Shown here: positions 34,498 to 47,488 of the stretch, one piece after another
How the letters are laid out: the number at the start of each line of letters is the position of its first letter
Numbering within the stretch: position 1 is the stretch's first letter
Assembly (NCBI GenBank): GCA_009746045.1
Contig: RPFO01002154.1
Coordinates: forward strand, 46,001 to 110,000
Length of the DNA stretch: 64,000 bases
DNA from: Mesostigma viride
Lineage: Eukaryota; Streptophyta; Mesostigmatophyceae; Mesostigmatales; Mesostigmataceae
Direction: 5' to 3'
Notes under the pieces: model-generated
What the model was told of the DNA's origin: nothing
Database searches by the model: none
Seen by the model: only the letters and a program-made list of their open reading frames with translations
Made by a program: the position numbers and the translations under genes

Positions 34498-37400
34498 GGG
34501 GACTCGCACGTCCAAAAGCCTGAAAAACAGACTTTAGTGCGTATCAGTTCCAATGCACATCATGGGAACCATCTAGTGATGATTGGGTACCATAAATATG
34601 GTGTTTGGACATCCATACCACCACTTGTTGGGGGTACTACCCCCAACCACGCACCGGTGGCGAGCTAAAAATAGAAAAAGACGCTATTTATGAGATATTT
34701 TGCCCAAGACAAACCACTTGTCTAAATGACCTGCCCATACATTTCTGCAAAGTTCCCCCACTTTTTTAAAAGCTGGGCTATTTACATGGCCAAAATGGTC
34801 ACATTTGTTTGAGTTATTAATTTTCCCGCAAAATGGGTACTTTTTTTAGCCAAAAAAAAAAATCAAATCATTAACACATCAGATTGGGTCATCCATACAT
34901 GCGATATTCCACTGAGTGGGGGGAAACACAACCCCAAAGTTTGACCTCAATCTGACAAGCGTAGCTCAAGTTATTGATTTTCCCGTGATGCCACCTAAGG
35001 CGTTCACTATAACACAATTATTCACTATCCGACTCAGTGATGACGTTCTGCCCCGTGCACAAGGGGCAAAACCAGTCGGTCCTCGTCGGGCACGCGACGC
35101 AGGGGAGGGTTGCAGCACTTGAGGTGAAGCCCTCCCTCGCAGCCCACGGTGCAGCCTGCACAACAGAAAATTATCATTGCCAGGGAGCGGGGTGGGAATA
35201 GCACAGCGAAGGCAGGGAACATCATCCATATGTTCCTCCTCACCCTCACTGTCACTGTCGCCCACATCCACACCGCGCAGGGCCCATCCCCCCCATACGC
35301 TGTGCCCTAATTAGCATAGGTGGACTTGTCCTTCTTGTTTTCATCCCAATAATAAACCCTGGGCAGCCCGGATGGCTTTGCCCTGCGCCCTTTGCTGCTT
35401 GAACTCTAGTGTCTTCTTCCTCTTCTGCTGGCGCAACCTTGCCTCAGTCAGCTCTTGCAACTGAGCTAGTGCCTCAGGGCACATGGAAATGCCCAGCTTC
35501 CCCGCTATTGGAATAAACCATGTCTCGCCCTTTTGGGCACGCAGGGCACCTACCGCGCAAAAGGCAGCGTACAGCCCCCCAGCAAAGCCCCCCTTCCCCC
35601 CAGGTGTGGCAAGCACTTGCTGTGAATGAGTGAACTCGTTGTGGTTGGAGGAGCTATTGTGGCAGCACCCTTCCAGCACCTCCATCGAGCTGAATCTGCC
35701 CCAGACCTCGCGGACAAGCTCGTCCACCTGCACCACCACCCCACCCTTCTCCGACACACGAGGCAGCCAGGCCCGCCCCCCCAAGGCGGCAGGTTCTTCT
35801 TCTTGGTATGCACACCACACCATTGGCGCTGCACCACCTCCCCACTTTTCTGCTTCATGTGGTTGGGCCATGCATTGCAATGCGTGTGGTTGCCATGATA
35901 ATGTTCCAGCGCGTTGGCCAATGCGCCGTGCAGCCACGTGGCACCCATGTGATAGTTGCAGCGTATGCAGGCACGGTAACCCCGCAGCATGTGCCAGATG
36001 TGGGTCTTCTCTCCTAGCACATTCTTGTGCTTAGACAGCCACGTCTTCTTCGTGGCCACTAGTGCACTGTGCAGGTTGATGGACAGGTGGTTCAGGTCAT
36101 TGTCTTTGTCAGGGATGTGATTTGCCTCCTTCAACACCTGATTCTCCCTCACTTGTGCATACCAACTCGTGTCCCCATCACTCACTACCTTGGTCACCCA
36201 AAGCCGCTGGCTCTCAGGCTTGCTGCCCTTCTGTCCCTGCTCACTCCCTGCCCTCTCCATCACTTGACCTGTGAACACCCCCGATTCTAGCGACATCACA
36301 TCTAGCAACATCACCACTGCACCCGCGCCTTCCATGCTCTTGCTTGTGGTCGCATGGTTCTTGAAACACATATGGGGGGCTGGCACTCTAGGCTTACCAT
36401 CTGCATCCTTCTTGCCCGCCACACGCATGCAAAAGGCACACCACTTGCTGGACACATGGTGGGCTATGATAAGCTTCAACACGTCGTGGATTAACAGTTG
36501 CTGCCCCAGCAGTGACCTGTACCCACGATTAGCCCAGCTGCCATCAAAGGTAGCGCGCGTGGCCTGCCGAAGGAACCCATCCAGGTCAGGGAACCTGCCA
36601 TTATCCCGCTCCCACTGCCTCACTACCTCACGGTTTTCCTCTATCACAGTGTGCAGGTACTCAATCACAATGCGCGCGACCATAAGCACATCTTTCCGCC
36701 ACACGCTACCATGCTTGGGGAATTCCATGTCCATCGTGCTCCACACACGCAGCAGGTCACTCCGTGTGACACCATGGATGACAGTGTTCAGGGCCAGGAG
36801 AGCATTCTTGGAAGCACGTGACATTCCCACCCTTGCCAGGCCTCCCCCCACCTCCGCTGGTTCTGCATGGTGCCAAGGCTTCTTATTCTCCGCCCGACAG
36901 TGGGGATTTGTGCAAAATGTCACCAGCAGCAAAGATGCACAGGGCCCAGGCTGCGTCTTATGCCCCAGCTTCAGGGACTTCTCATGGCATTCAGGGCAGG
37001 CTAAATGGCCAACAATTCCTTCAAGGCACACTGTATCAACAACAATGCGCTGCCATGAAATGGGATCGCAGGGGGGAGGGGCGGCTGATCGGCTGCCTGC
37101 CTCAAATGATGCCCACGGCTGTCAAGCTTCTTCGGAGACGGGGTGTAAGGGCTCACGAGCGCTCGCTTACGCCCAGTGGCTGGCATACCTTCATCGCCGA
37201 GAATTTCCGCACCGAGCTCCATCTCGCCGCTGCTCGGTGCATTCCCAGCATTCTGGCCGACCCCCGCCGCTGAAACATCCGCCATGCCCACAGAAACTGG
37301 CGTGGATGATCGCCATTTCTTGTTCTTAGACCCTTTTCGCCTGCCGCCACCAACCCTATTCTTCGAACCCTTCGGTCTGCCACGGCCCCTTTTCAGAGGC

Positions 37401-37982
37401 GCAGGCACCGAAGGCTGCTCTCCAGCAGCCTGTCGCTCAAAGCGAAGCCGCTGGGATATCGCTCTGAGGTTTTTACGGCCCATCATGCACGAAAAGTGGG
37501 CGCGGCCATCGCAGCGCAAAAATGTCAGCGATCGGCAGTTTCGATAAATCCGGTGTAATTAGCCCGGGAATCTGGAAATCGATCGCGAACGATGTCGTTG
37601 AATGCTTTAGGAAGCTTTTTAGCAGTTCCATCAGCGTTAATCCACCCCATCCGGGCCGAAAAATGGCGGTATGCTGCATGACGAAAAATATTGTTGGCTG
37701 CGTTGCGGTCGGTTGGAGGTTCATGGTTTTTCCCAGCCGAGCCGGCCGCTACGAGACCGTCGCGCGAGAGTAGATCATCTAATTTTATGTCGGGACACTT
37801 AGACTCAACCCGCCATGCTTGCAGGGCCAAAATACTCTCGCGTCAGTCCAGCTTTTTATCCGACCGCGTGACCGCCATCGCACCCACTCCGCACGTGCAT
37901 TCGTCCACCCTCCACTTTTCACTCAGTGCGTCCGGCGGGAATTTTTTTGGCGCGGAAAATATTCGCCGCGCGCCGAGTCCCC
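34498..37982 (-). mobile_element. 3.5-kb TTAA-specific DNA transposon (Kolobok-like)
   Basis: Terminal inverted repeats GGGGACTCG...CGAGTCCCC, flanked on both sides by TTAA (34494-34497 and 37983-37986). The left 0.5 kb matches the right ends of the 1.9-kb elements at 40922 and 54343; the right terminus (GGCGCG...CGCGCC subterminal palindrome) matches their left ends. It encodes a DDE-type transposase on the minus strand. TTAA duplication is known for piggyBac and Kolobok; the GGGG ends and the SKSMEG-type motif favour Kolobok. The right flank is in-frame LINE ORF1, so the insertion site is certain. Confidence 0.85.
35341..37519 (-). pseudogene. DDE transposase of the 3.5-kb transposon, with two frame changes
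   Basis: The N-terminal part (37519-about 37100) has an AT-hook region (KRGRGRPKGSKN and a second RRKGSKN). A frame change, either a frameshift or an unseen intron, follows near 37040-37110, and the frame then reads VDTVCLEGIVGHLACPECH, with further Cys pairs. Core motifs are FDGSW (about 36540), NHATTSKSMEGAG (about 36330) and VVSDGDTSWY (about 36170), resembling the DGxW / SSxxMExEG / DGD blocks of Kolobok/Mutator-like transposases. A second frame change near 35845, in a GGGG run, separates the C-terminal 165 residues. About 720 residues in all. The catalytic Glu could not be assigned. Probably inactive as written, unless an assembly error or intron explains the breaks. Confidence 0.7.
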
Positions 37983-37986
37983 TTAA

Positions 37987-38893
37987 TGGAATCCTCCATC
38001 CGCTCACTCCTCAAGGAGGCCCTCGAGCAGCACGTGGCCCCCATCGCTGTAGATGTGGTGGCCATGGGCAGCACGCTGCATGGCTGCCGAGCTTCCCCTC
38101 CTCTCCACCATCTCCACCGCCACCTCCACCCTCCTCGCCTCATCCACCGCCACCACCCCCACCTCCGACGCCATCACCGCCCAGCTCCGCGACATCGACC
38201 AGCGTCTTAAGGACAATGCCATCGCTATCGAGGTCCTGCATGCAGAACACCGAAGGCCTCACCGCCCAGGCGGTGAAGGACATTGCCGCCAAGCCAGCCC
38301 CTGAGCACTGGCGCCTGGCCGGCGATGATCAGGACTCCCATCACGACCTGGGCGGACATGCTTAAGCAGCACACCACCTCCACCACCTCCGCCGTCGCAG
38401 CCGACAGCTCCAGCGGCAGACGCTTGACCTCCGCGAGGAGGCCGAGCGCTCGCCAAGCGCAGTCATATCGTCAAGAACTTCGCCATGGAGGAAGGTGAGA
38501 ATTCCGAGAAGCTTGCGCGTGCGTTTGAGAGAGAAATCCTTGGTCGTACTATCTATGGGCCTTACTGGTGAGATCGAGCTGGTCGCCCACCGCCTTCCCC
38601 GCGCGCGGGGTCAGGCAGGGGCGCCCCCGCTCCTTCGATCTCACCCCGGCGGACAAGATTTCTTTTCTCAGACGCCGCAAGCGGCTCGAGAAGACTCTCT
38701 TCACCCTTGACGACGACTTGACCCTGGCGCAGCAACAACGGCGACGGGAGCTATGGCCGACCTACCTCCAGCTCCGGCAGACCAAGGCGGGGCAGCCGGT
38801 GTACTGGAAGGCCGGGGGCGGCCATCAACGTCGGCCACAAGCCCTGGCAGGCGACCCCCGCAAAACCAGCGACTCCAGACGCCCCAGCTTATA
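37987..38893 (+). pseudogene. LINE ORF1, C-terminal part (frameshifted)
   Basis: Continues the ORF1 from 34497: ESSIRSLLKEALEQHVAP, then coiled-coil, then the conserved DLTLAQQQRRRELWPTYLQL block near 38715-38775. Several frameshifts compared with 46765-47488 make it a pseudogene. Confidence 0.75.
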
Positions 38894-39032
38894 GGGGAAT
38901 ACAGCAGTAGTGTAGAATAGATAGACCGTGGCCATGTACATGTACGCCTCCTACAGCCACTATACCAGCTAAGCCACGCGCATTATTTAACCATGTACAT
39001 GCGTGCCTATGATGTGCCACACTCCAGATGAT

Positions 39033-39963
39033 TAAAAATTAAATTAAATTAAATTATAACATGCCTCCGTGGGGAGGTCATGTAGCACATATTCCATGAT
39101 GGATGGGGTGGAGGAAGCCGCGTGATCGAACTATACTCTAGTCTCTAAGCTATCTAGAAAATCCAAACTACACTACTCATCAAAACGCCTCCTCCGCTTG
39201 GGGGGAGGTGGCTTGCCCACAGGGTCGGGCGTCACTGTGCGCCTTGACAATCTTCTTCCACCGCGTCTTGTCCTGCATGACAGTCCAAAGACGGGAGAGA
39301 GAGTGGATGCGGTGCTCAAACTGGGCTGGGACCACTAGGTCGTCCAGCAACATCTGAACGTAGTTCGTGACAGGTTTCCCAACCCGTTTGGGAATGTCCG
39401 CGGGGCCATGCCAGGTCAGAATGTGCCGCCCTGGCTGGCCAAGCCGCTGGGGGCCGGCCAGACCGAGGGTGGTGTCGACCTGGCTGGTGCGGGCAAGGTG
39501 TCCTACAAATGCTATCCTACGCTGCCTAATCTCGTCCAAAACACGAGGCATGCCATGATACAAAGACTCTGATGACGGACGCTCGGAAAAACCTACGTTA
39601 AGGACCTGTCGGAGCATCCTGAAAACCGTGCCGTCTAGCCTAGCTGCCAGTTTGGGTGGGAGGGTCCACGCCTCGGCGCCATACGTGAGCACCGTGAGGA
39701 CGAGGACCTTGAAGAGCATGCGCTTGCGGTGCCCGCCCAGGCCCTTCGAGCGCCAGTAGGGTGTGAGCGAACGGAGCTTGGCCCAGGCAAGGCCGATGCG
39801 GGTGTCCACATCGTCGGCGGTGTCAGGAAGCCAGCTCCCCAACAGCTTGAAGCGGTCGCGGAACGGGACCTCCGTCCCATCGAGCAGGCGCGGCAGCGGT
39901 GGTTTACTGGAGGCCCCAATCACCATCGCCTCGGTTTTGACACTAATCTCCAACCCCACCGAT
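39033..39963 (-). mobile_element. LINE family B 3' fragment (copy 2), inserted with 11-bp duplication
   Basis: Flanked by direct repeats CTCCAGATGAT (39022-39032 and 39964-39974). In its own sense it starts within ORF2, stays open to 39180 (LLDGTEVPFRDRFKLLGSWL, LTYGAEAWTL, GHLARTSQVDTT), and ends with hairpin CCTCC-CCAC-GGAGG (39064-39077) and an ATTTA-type tail (39033-39055). The empty site is at about 47590-47605. 5' truncation plus target duplication is typical of target-primed reverse transcription. Confidence 0.88.
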
Positions 39964-40250
39964 CTCCAGATGATGCCTAGCTTTATTATAGCTGTGCCCA
40001 TGCAGAGAGCTGCTCTCTGCTGAGATGCCACGCTGTAGCTTTGTATAGCTATGATGATCTTCCCCCCCATGACAGGCTCCCCTGAGCTGGGCAGAGCTTG
40101 ATAGATCATGGGGCTGCAGGTGCCCTGGTGCACCTAGAGCAAGGGTCGTTTACATTCCCACCCTTGCAGGAAGTAGCTTAGAATGTATTATAGGCCATAT
40201 ATGCCCCTTCTCTGGGCTATATGTGCTACAGATACTCCCAACGGAGTTAT

Positions 40251-40918
<668 letters not shown>

Positions 40919-40921
40919 AAA

Positions 40922-42850
40922 GGGGACTCGGCGCGGCGAATATTTTCCGCGCCAAACAAATTCTGCGGTACCCTCGATCCACGTACCGTGAAAAGTGGGT
41001 GCACGGTGCGCGCACCCCTTGCGGAAGTGGCCATGGCGACTGCTTTTAGACGAAACGTGACAAATCTGGCTCGCGGAAAGCAGAAAAAATGCTCGATTGT
41101 AATTGGAGAAAATTAGTTACTGATTCTACTTTATGGTGGGATGGTTGCGATCCATAATGTCGTGGGCTTTTTTTCTTTACCATCGGCAGGGGGGGTCCGG
41201 CCTGAATTTCTATCGGGATGAATAAAGCATAATGGATGCCTGCCCGTGTGATTGTCGATTGTTGCCAGTTCTGATGGTCGTAAGGGAAGCTAGTTTAATG
41301 ATGTTTCTAAAGCCGTGAAAATTCCCGCTGCTATCTTTACCTTTCCCGTCATTTTGCGGTAAGATAACATTAGGCCTGCGCGATGCGCGCCCGACCTCTC
41401 CATGAAAGGGTGGCCTTTCTTGTGCTCCTGGGCACGAATAAATGCCCGTTATGGTACGTTCTTGTATTAAACGTCTTAAGCTAGCGTTTTCCTGCTTTCT
41501 TAGCTCGTTGAGCGTAAGCTTTTCGCCTTCTTTCCGGCCAGATGCAGCCATGAAGTTGCGGGTCCTGGCGCCGCATATCGCTAGATTCCTGGATGTTTTT
41601 TAGCAAGTTCGTCTGTGACGTGGCTGGCTTGCTGCAGCGCGTGGCCCACAACCTGTCAGGAAGGTGTAATGCTTTTATTTCCATGCTTCTCTGAAATATT
41701 TCTTTTGCTTTATAGACAGTTGTGTTCGAGGAAATTCACGCGGTCTTCCTAAGCAGCGGCATCATTTTCCCCAGCTAGACACTGACGAGCTGGCACCTGT
41801 CTCCTAAAGAAAGTGGCTCGTGCTTGTTAGAAAGGAGGCAGTGTGCATTTTGCGGGACACAATGCTTTGGTGGCACATGCGTCAGGTAGGTTGTTCCAAT
41901 GGTCAATTCACCTTTCCCACTGAGTAAATGATAGCCTTTGTCATGCTAACCAGAGCAGCTAGCCACAGGTTGGCTCTAGATAAAAAGTCAGCTTATTTTC
42001 TCTTTATATACTGCGTGTGTGTTCCTCCACATGTCCGGCTTGTAATTGGGCATTTTGGAAGATGGTTTTTAATGTGTTGTTGGGTGGAACAGCTTGGTTG
42101 TTGGCACAAAATCACACATTATTAGCCTGAGATAGGCATGACATATGCTGCTCAGGCGTATCGTCCTACCAGCCTTGTTGATAAGGGTAGACTCACAAGG
42201 CTGGCTGTGCCGATGGAGGGGTGGGGCGTATAACGCTCCGGACATCCTCCTCACACTCCGTGATCAAAGTGGGCATGTTTTTGGGTGTCTAGGGTAGCAA
42301 AACAGATGTCATTTTGGCTCAGCACTATCTCAATTCTCTTTTAGCGTCTACCCAGGTGGCATCACAGGAAAATCAATAACTTGAGCTACGCTTGTCAGAA
42401 TGAGCTCAAACTTTGGGGTTGTGTTTCCCCCCACTCAGTGGAATATCGCATGTATGGATGACCCAATCTGATGTGTTAATGATTTGATTTTTTTTTTTTT
42501 GCTCAAAAAAGTACCCATTTTGCGGGAAAATTAATAACTCAAACAAATGTGACCATTTTGGCCATGTAAATAGCCCAGCTTTTAAAAAAGTGGGGGAACT
42601 TTGCAGAAATGTATGGGCAGGTCATTTGGATAAGTGGTTTGTCTTGGGCAAAATATCTCATAAATAGCGTCTTTTTCTATTTTTAGCTCGCCACCGGTGC
42701 GTGGTTGGGGGTAGTACCCCCAACAAGTGGTGGCATGAATGTCCAAACATCATATTTATGGTACTCAATCATCACTAGATGGTTCCCGAGTGCATTGGAA
42801 CTGATATTCATTTAAGTCAGTTTTTCAGGCTTTTGGACGTGCGAGTCCCC
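40922..42850. mobile_element. 1.9-kb TTAA element, copy 1
   Basis: Ends GGGGACTCGGCGCGGCGAAT...CGTGCGAGTCCCC. The right flank is TTAA; the left flank reads ATAA/A, so the duplication is imperfect there. Its right 0.5 kb and left termini match the 3.5-kb transposon, while the middle does not. A minus-strand frame (41210-41551, MAASGRKEGEKLTLNELRKQ) and a 61-codon frame (42069-42254) are kept in copy 2, but the copies are so alike that this does not prove coding. Probably non-autonomous. Confidence 0.82.
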
Positions 42851-42854
42851 TTAA

Positions 42855-43008
42855 TAGCCACCGACCCTTATAAACAACCGGGTCATCCAAGGAAAATTCG
42901 GGCGAACAGGAAACCCTTTGTACAGATCGAATCAGTCAGCCCATGTCGCAGACAGCCTTCCACATCCAGGCCAAGGCCTAGCGGCCCTATCTTTCCCGCA
43001 TGCGTTGA
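42855..43008. other. short spacer between transposon and RING/TRAF gene
   Basis: 154 bp between the 1.9-kb element and the stop codon. It must contain the 3' UTR; no poly(A) signal was recognised. Confidence 0.35.
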
Positions 43009-45257
43009 TTAATCCATATTCAGATTAAACCGTTTGTGGTTTGCGCCAGCTTGGCCTCTGCTTGGACCACCTTGGCTGCTTGGACCAGCTTGGCTACTGC
43101 TTGGACCAGCTTGGCTGCTGGCTGCAGCAGTTTCTCTGCCACTGGCATGTTGTGCCTGGCTGCCGCCACGCTCTACCTCGAGCACGGCGATTCTGGCGTT
43201 GGCAGCCTGCAGAGCGACGGACAGGGAGGCCACGTGCTGCACCAGGGAGAGTTCCAGGTGTTCCTGCATGGCACCCCTGGCCTGCAAAGGTAGCGGTGGC
43301 CACCCAAGCACGCAGACGAAACACACAATCTATGAACTATCATTCAACACTTCACAATCTATGAACTATCTTTTACAATAATAGCAGCTAGCACTCAGCG
43401 TGTATGTGCCACCAACATCTTAACGTGCACCTTGCTGGCCGGGTAGACCCCTCGAACGCATGCTTCCAACACAGTATGCGTTACATCATCAGGATGTGGA
43501 TGCAGACCCCGGTGCTACGGTGCATGCACCGATGCGGTAACCTTTACAAAAAAACAGCCAGGATGCCCAAGCGCGCACACACACACACAAACAACTCGTC
43601 TGGATCCTTACAGTACCTATAGACAAGAAAGCGTTAGGGGATTTGCGGTTCTTAGGACCAACAAATATGTGTTTTGGACAATGCATATGTACTCACCCTT
43701 AGTTTTTCATTTTGGTTTAACCATAGCGTGATGCCAGGGTATCGATGCTGGCGTAACCCCCCAAGTATGATATGTGATACCCCCAGTCCTAAACTGGCAA
43801 TGCACCAATCTACTAGACACGTCTAATAGCAGTACTCGGTTTCAAGCAAGGTGTCCGGAGCCACCAGTCTCTTTAACTGATGCAATGATCTACGTGACCT
43901 GATGAAGAAACCTAACCTGATGCAAGGATCTACATGGGTGTACAGGACCTGACGAGACAGATGGCAGCACGCGACCAATGCGCCCACTCAGTCATACGCC
44001 CCACAAGCCCAATCATGCTCAGTTACGCACCCACAGGATGACTGATGGAAGACACGGCGAGGAAGAGATGCCATTTGAGAGTGTGGATTGACAAAAGGTT
44101 TACGAGGGGCCTACATAGCATGAGTTTGGGGGAGGGTGGGACCATGCCGAGGAATAGGGAGGTAAAAGGGGGTGATCGTAGGGATAGAGGGGGAGGGGAG
44201 GATGCGCGAGGAAAAAACTGAAAAGAGGGAGACTGAGAGAAACTGAGAGAAACTCTGAAACTTATTGAGTTACATATGCCACGTGCCTGTTTCTGACACC
44301 CTGGGACCTCACAGGTCACTGTAGCCTGCCTGCACTCAGTGTCAACATGGATGGCCATGGCATCTCGCCGCACTGTTCTCCCGCAGCCTCCATTGTGCCG
44401 GCATGGCACCTCCACAGCTGGGCAAGCATCACGCAAATGCTCCTGGAGGAGGGCATCACACGCCGGGCATGGGCGGCGACAGTCATGCCCACATCATCGG
44501 TCCGGAGACAGGTGAAGGAAACAAATTACATGACGCAAGAAGACATCATGCGAAGAAATTCAGAACAAACAAATTCCACAAGAAGAAATAATGTTCAGAA
44601 AAACAAAAAAGAAACAGTTCCCGTAACGATCGCATGAACTCAAGACTTCAAGTAGGTAGACACTTACTCGCTGGAGTTCATGCTGATTTATTTATCAATG
44701 CTAAGCAACTAGCTTGAGGGGCTATTCTTCTGAACATTTAAAGAAGGGTGCAGATCCATGAGAAAAAAAAAACTCCTGTTAACTACCTGCTGGTCTTGAT
44801 GTTTAATGCTGGCATGACACTGGTCGCAGGGGACAACTCGGTGTGGGCACGCCTGCAGGTGGTTTGGAAGATCCTGCCTCAAGACAGTTGTGGCGCAACC
44901 GTCATGGAGGCAGACCTCAATTGCCCAGGCACAGCTCGCTACATGATTTTGCAAACCTCCGAGGGTGACAACGGCTTCACAACCGCGCGCTGCATGCTCG
45001 CATGTCACCTCAAATGCGTCTAGCTGGTTCCTGATAAATCGATGAGCTTGCGTAAGCGTGCGCATTTCCAGAGGCTGTCTGCACGTTGGGCATCCCCTGT
45101 TCGCCGATGCCGAAAGCCAGTCTGTCAGGCACTGCCGGCACGCAAGGTGTTCACAAGGTCCATCTACGGGATCCAGCAGCACCTGGTGGCAGATAACACA
45201 GATGAGGTCTTCTGGAATCGGATTGGGTCTGATCACGCGGGCAGGATCGATAGCCAT
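43009..45257 (-). CDS. RING finger / TRAF-type zinc-finger protein, three exons
   Basis: Exons 45257-44787, 44442-44287 and 43281-43009 give 299 residues. A C3HC4 RING is at residues 20-59 (CVIC...CEHLACRQC...CPTC). TRAF-type zinc fingers follow, with repeated CxxxxxxC/CxxxxC-x11-H-x3-C spacing (CEHAARGC...NHVASC; CLHDGCATT...NHLQAC; CRHNGGC; CEVPGC). A short helix (HVASLSVALQAANARIAVLE) and a Ser/Gln/Gly tail end the protein. RING proteins of this layout are E3 ubiquitin ligases or adaptors; the substrate is unknown. Exon 2 seems to end at a GC donor (CAG/GCACGT), the only choice that keeps both the frame and the zinc-finger spacing. Start: ATG at 45257 (MAIDPARVIRP); no earlier in-frame ATG is seen. 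Confidence 0.83.
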
Positions 45258-45854
45258 CGTCTTGCTGTTTGGCCGAAAGAAACCCGGACATAGAAGTCCA
45301 CTAAGCAGTAACACATATACTAAATATATATATATAATTACTATATATTAGAGCCCCACGTCGAAAGAGGCCCGGGAACTCGACACGTATATCCTTGCCA
45401 TTCAAATTACTGCGTCGTTGGGCGCTCGTGATCGGAAGTGGGCATCACCTGCTACTGAATATTCCATGCAGGTACGTATTGGCGCCCATAACACATGCAT
45501 ACTTCGGTCGTACGTCTTTAACCTACGGTACCCGGTAATCTTGGCATCTTTGTAGGATTTTAAATCAGTTAGTTCCGGACTGCTTGCCAGAGACCATGCG
45601 TCCGCCTGCCATACAAACTACCATGCAGCAGGGTAGTAACTAATATCCTAGAGACAGTCCATAGAGAACGAAAAATGCGTCCAAGTAATAAGAGAATACA
45701 CGTGCCGCTTCACACGTTTTCCACCAATTGCGCTGCCATTTTCATGCGAGAGACAAGAGCGTCACAAAGGTTCTGTTGAGGCTTGCGAGTTGCGAGTTGT
45801 GACTTGCGACCTTGCGAGTTACGACTCATGCATCAAGTCATGAAGGCATTGAGA
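45258..45854. promoter_or_regulatory. upstream region of the RING/TRAF gene
   Basis: AT-rich tract at 45318-45350 (TATATATATA) about 60-90 bp before the start codon; a promoter is likely here but no defined site is claimed. Nothing else recognised except GCGAGTTGCGAGTTGTGAC-type short repeats near 45782-45825. Confidence 0.35.
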
Positions 45855-46135
45855 CAATCAGGACTTGGGGCTCGGGACCTCTAATGAGAATTGATCATTG
45901 ATAATAATGACTATGTACAGTCATTCCCGTGTTAAGTTACGATCGCCGCCAAATATGGGCGTCGTAACTTAAAGAGTTAACGTAACTGAACAGTAGAATT
46001 AGGCTAGCAGCCCACGCCCTCCTATGACGGACTTCAAGCACCTATTCGGCATTCGACCCCTCTCGTCAAGCCCGATTCAGCTGCAGCATCAAGGGCGCTC
46101 AAAGTACGGGGTTTCGTACCATTTTCTGGTCACAG
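45855..46135 (+). repeat. 280-bp dispersed repeat with conserved hairpin, copy 1
   Basis: Matches 62157-62437. It contains TTAAGTTACGA...TCGTAACTTAA (about 45932-45972), a long hairpin extended by CGCC/GGCG, and ends AAAGTACGGGG...GTACCATTT. Immediately followed by a TAAG array. Possibly a non-autonomous mobile element; no target duplication was recognised. Confidence 0.75.
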
Positions 46136-46137
46136 TC

Positions 46138-46306
<169 letters not shown>

Positions 46307-46368
46307 TAAGTGCGTGGTCTAGTAAGGCTCCGTTTTAGTAGCCACCGACTGACATCTTGATACCCTAG

Positions 46369-46428
46369 GCTTAGCAGGGATTAACTACTGGCTATATTTG
46401 GAATAAACGTACACCTATTTACCTGGAA
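46369..46428 (+). repeat. dispersed repeat, inverted copy of 17169-17227
   Basis: Near-identical reverse complement of 17169-17227, containing TAAACGTACACCTATTTACC. Confidence 0.7.
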
Positions 46429-46625
46429 ATAAGTGCGTGAACATGCACTGAAGGCCGGCATGCCACGGAGTACCCGAGGAGGTATACTTTTCTACGCGGA
46501 TACTTCACCCGCGAAAGCAAGTGGCGCAACTCACTCGCACCCAGGTCTGGAGTCGCAGATAGCAACTCCGCATCATCCGGACTATCCAAGACGACTGTAC
46601 GCTCGGCAATTATGACGGGTGTATA

Positions 46626-46720
46626 TTAATTAATTAATTAATTAATTAATTAGACTCGTGCTCCCGTTGGGGAGTCACGGAGCATTAACCCCGATGCCGG
46701 GATGGATGGATGGGTGCAAA
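46626..46720 (-). mobile_element. LINE A 3' end, reversed
   Basis: TTAA tail (46626-46652), GACTCGTG, hairpin CTCCC-GTTG-GGGAG (46661-46674), then GATGGATGGATGGGTGCAAAC, the mirror of the end at 58690-58815. Confidence 0.75.
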
Positions 46721-46764
46721 CATTCCTACCGGTCTAATGGCTATCTACATTCAGTGGCTACATA

Positions 46765-47488
46765 CTACATCTCGTCGATCTTAAGGACAACGCCATCGCT
46801 ATCGAGGTTCTGCAGAACACCGCAGGCCTCACCGCCCAGGCGGTGAAGGACATTGCCGCAAAGCCAGCCCCGGCTGGCCTCAGTGGCCGGCGATGCTCCT
46901 CCCATCACCACCTGGGCGGACATGCTTAAGCAACATACCACCTCCACCACCTCCGCCGTCGCAGCCCAGCTTCAACGGCAGACGCTTGACCTCCGCGAGG
47001 AGGCCGAGCTCGCCAAGCGCAGCCTCAACGTCATTGTCAAGAACTTCAAGATGGAGGAAGGTGAGAATTCCGAGAAGCTTTTGCGTGCGTTTGAGAGAGA
47101 AATCCTTAGTCGCATGGGCCTTAACGGTGAGATAGAGCTGGCTGCCCACCGCCTTCCCCGCGCGCGGGGTAAGGCAGGGCCGCCCCCGCTCCTCCTCACC
47201 TTTAAGACCCCGGCGGACAAGATTTCTTTTCTCAGACGCCGCAAGCGGCTCGAGAAGACTCTCTTCACCCTTGATGACGACCTGACCCTGGCGCAGCAAC
47301 AACGGCGACGGGAGCTATGGCCGACCTACCTCCAGCTCCGGCAGACCAAGGCGGGGCAGCCGGTGTACTGGAAGGGGGCGGCCATCTACGTCGGCCACAA
47401 GCCCTGGCAGGCGACCCCCCCCCCCCGCGGCCCCAGCGACTCCAGACGCCCCAGCTTAGGGGAATACAGCAGTAGTAGTGCAGAATAG
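46765..47488 (+). mobile_element. LINE ORF1 of ORF1-only element (copy 2), 5'-truncated
   Basis: ORF1-type protein. Starts mid-coil (LKDNAIAIEVLQNTAGLTAQ), has a frameshift near 46885, then is open to the TAG at 47488: coiled-coil (LQRQTLDLREEAELAKRS), an RRM-like segment (PPLLLTFKTPADKISFLR) and a C-terminal domain with RRRELWPTYLQLRQ. This order matches L1-type ORF1p, an RNA-binding trimeric chaperone. The next 400 bp carry no RT. Confidence 0.82.

Noticed and set aside
41210-42254. Frames conserved between the two 1.9-kb TTAA elements as proof of genes
   Set aside because: The copies are almost identical in DNA, so frame conservation carries no information; reported only as part of the element.
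40922-42850. piggyBac assignment of the TTAA elements
   Set aside because: TTAA fits, but the GGGG termini and the transposase motifs of the 3.5-kb relative do not look like piggyBac; Kolobok-like is the better reading.
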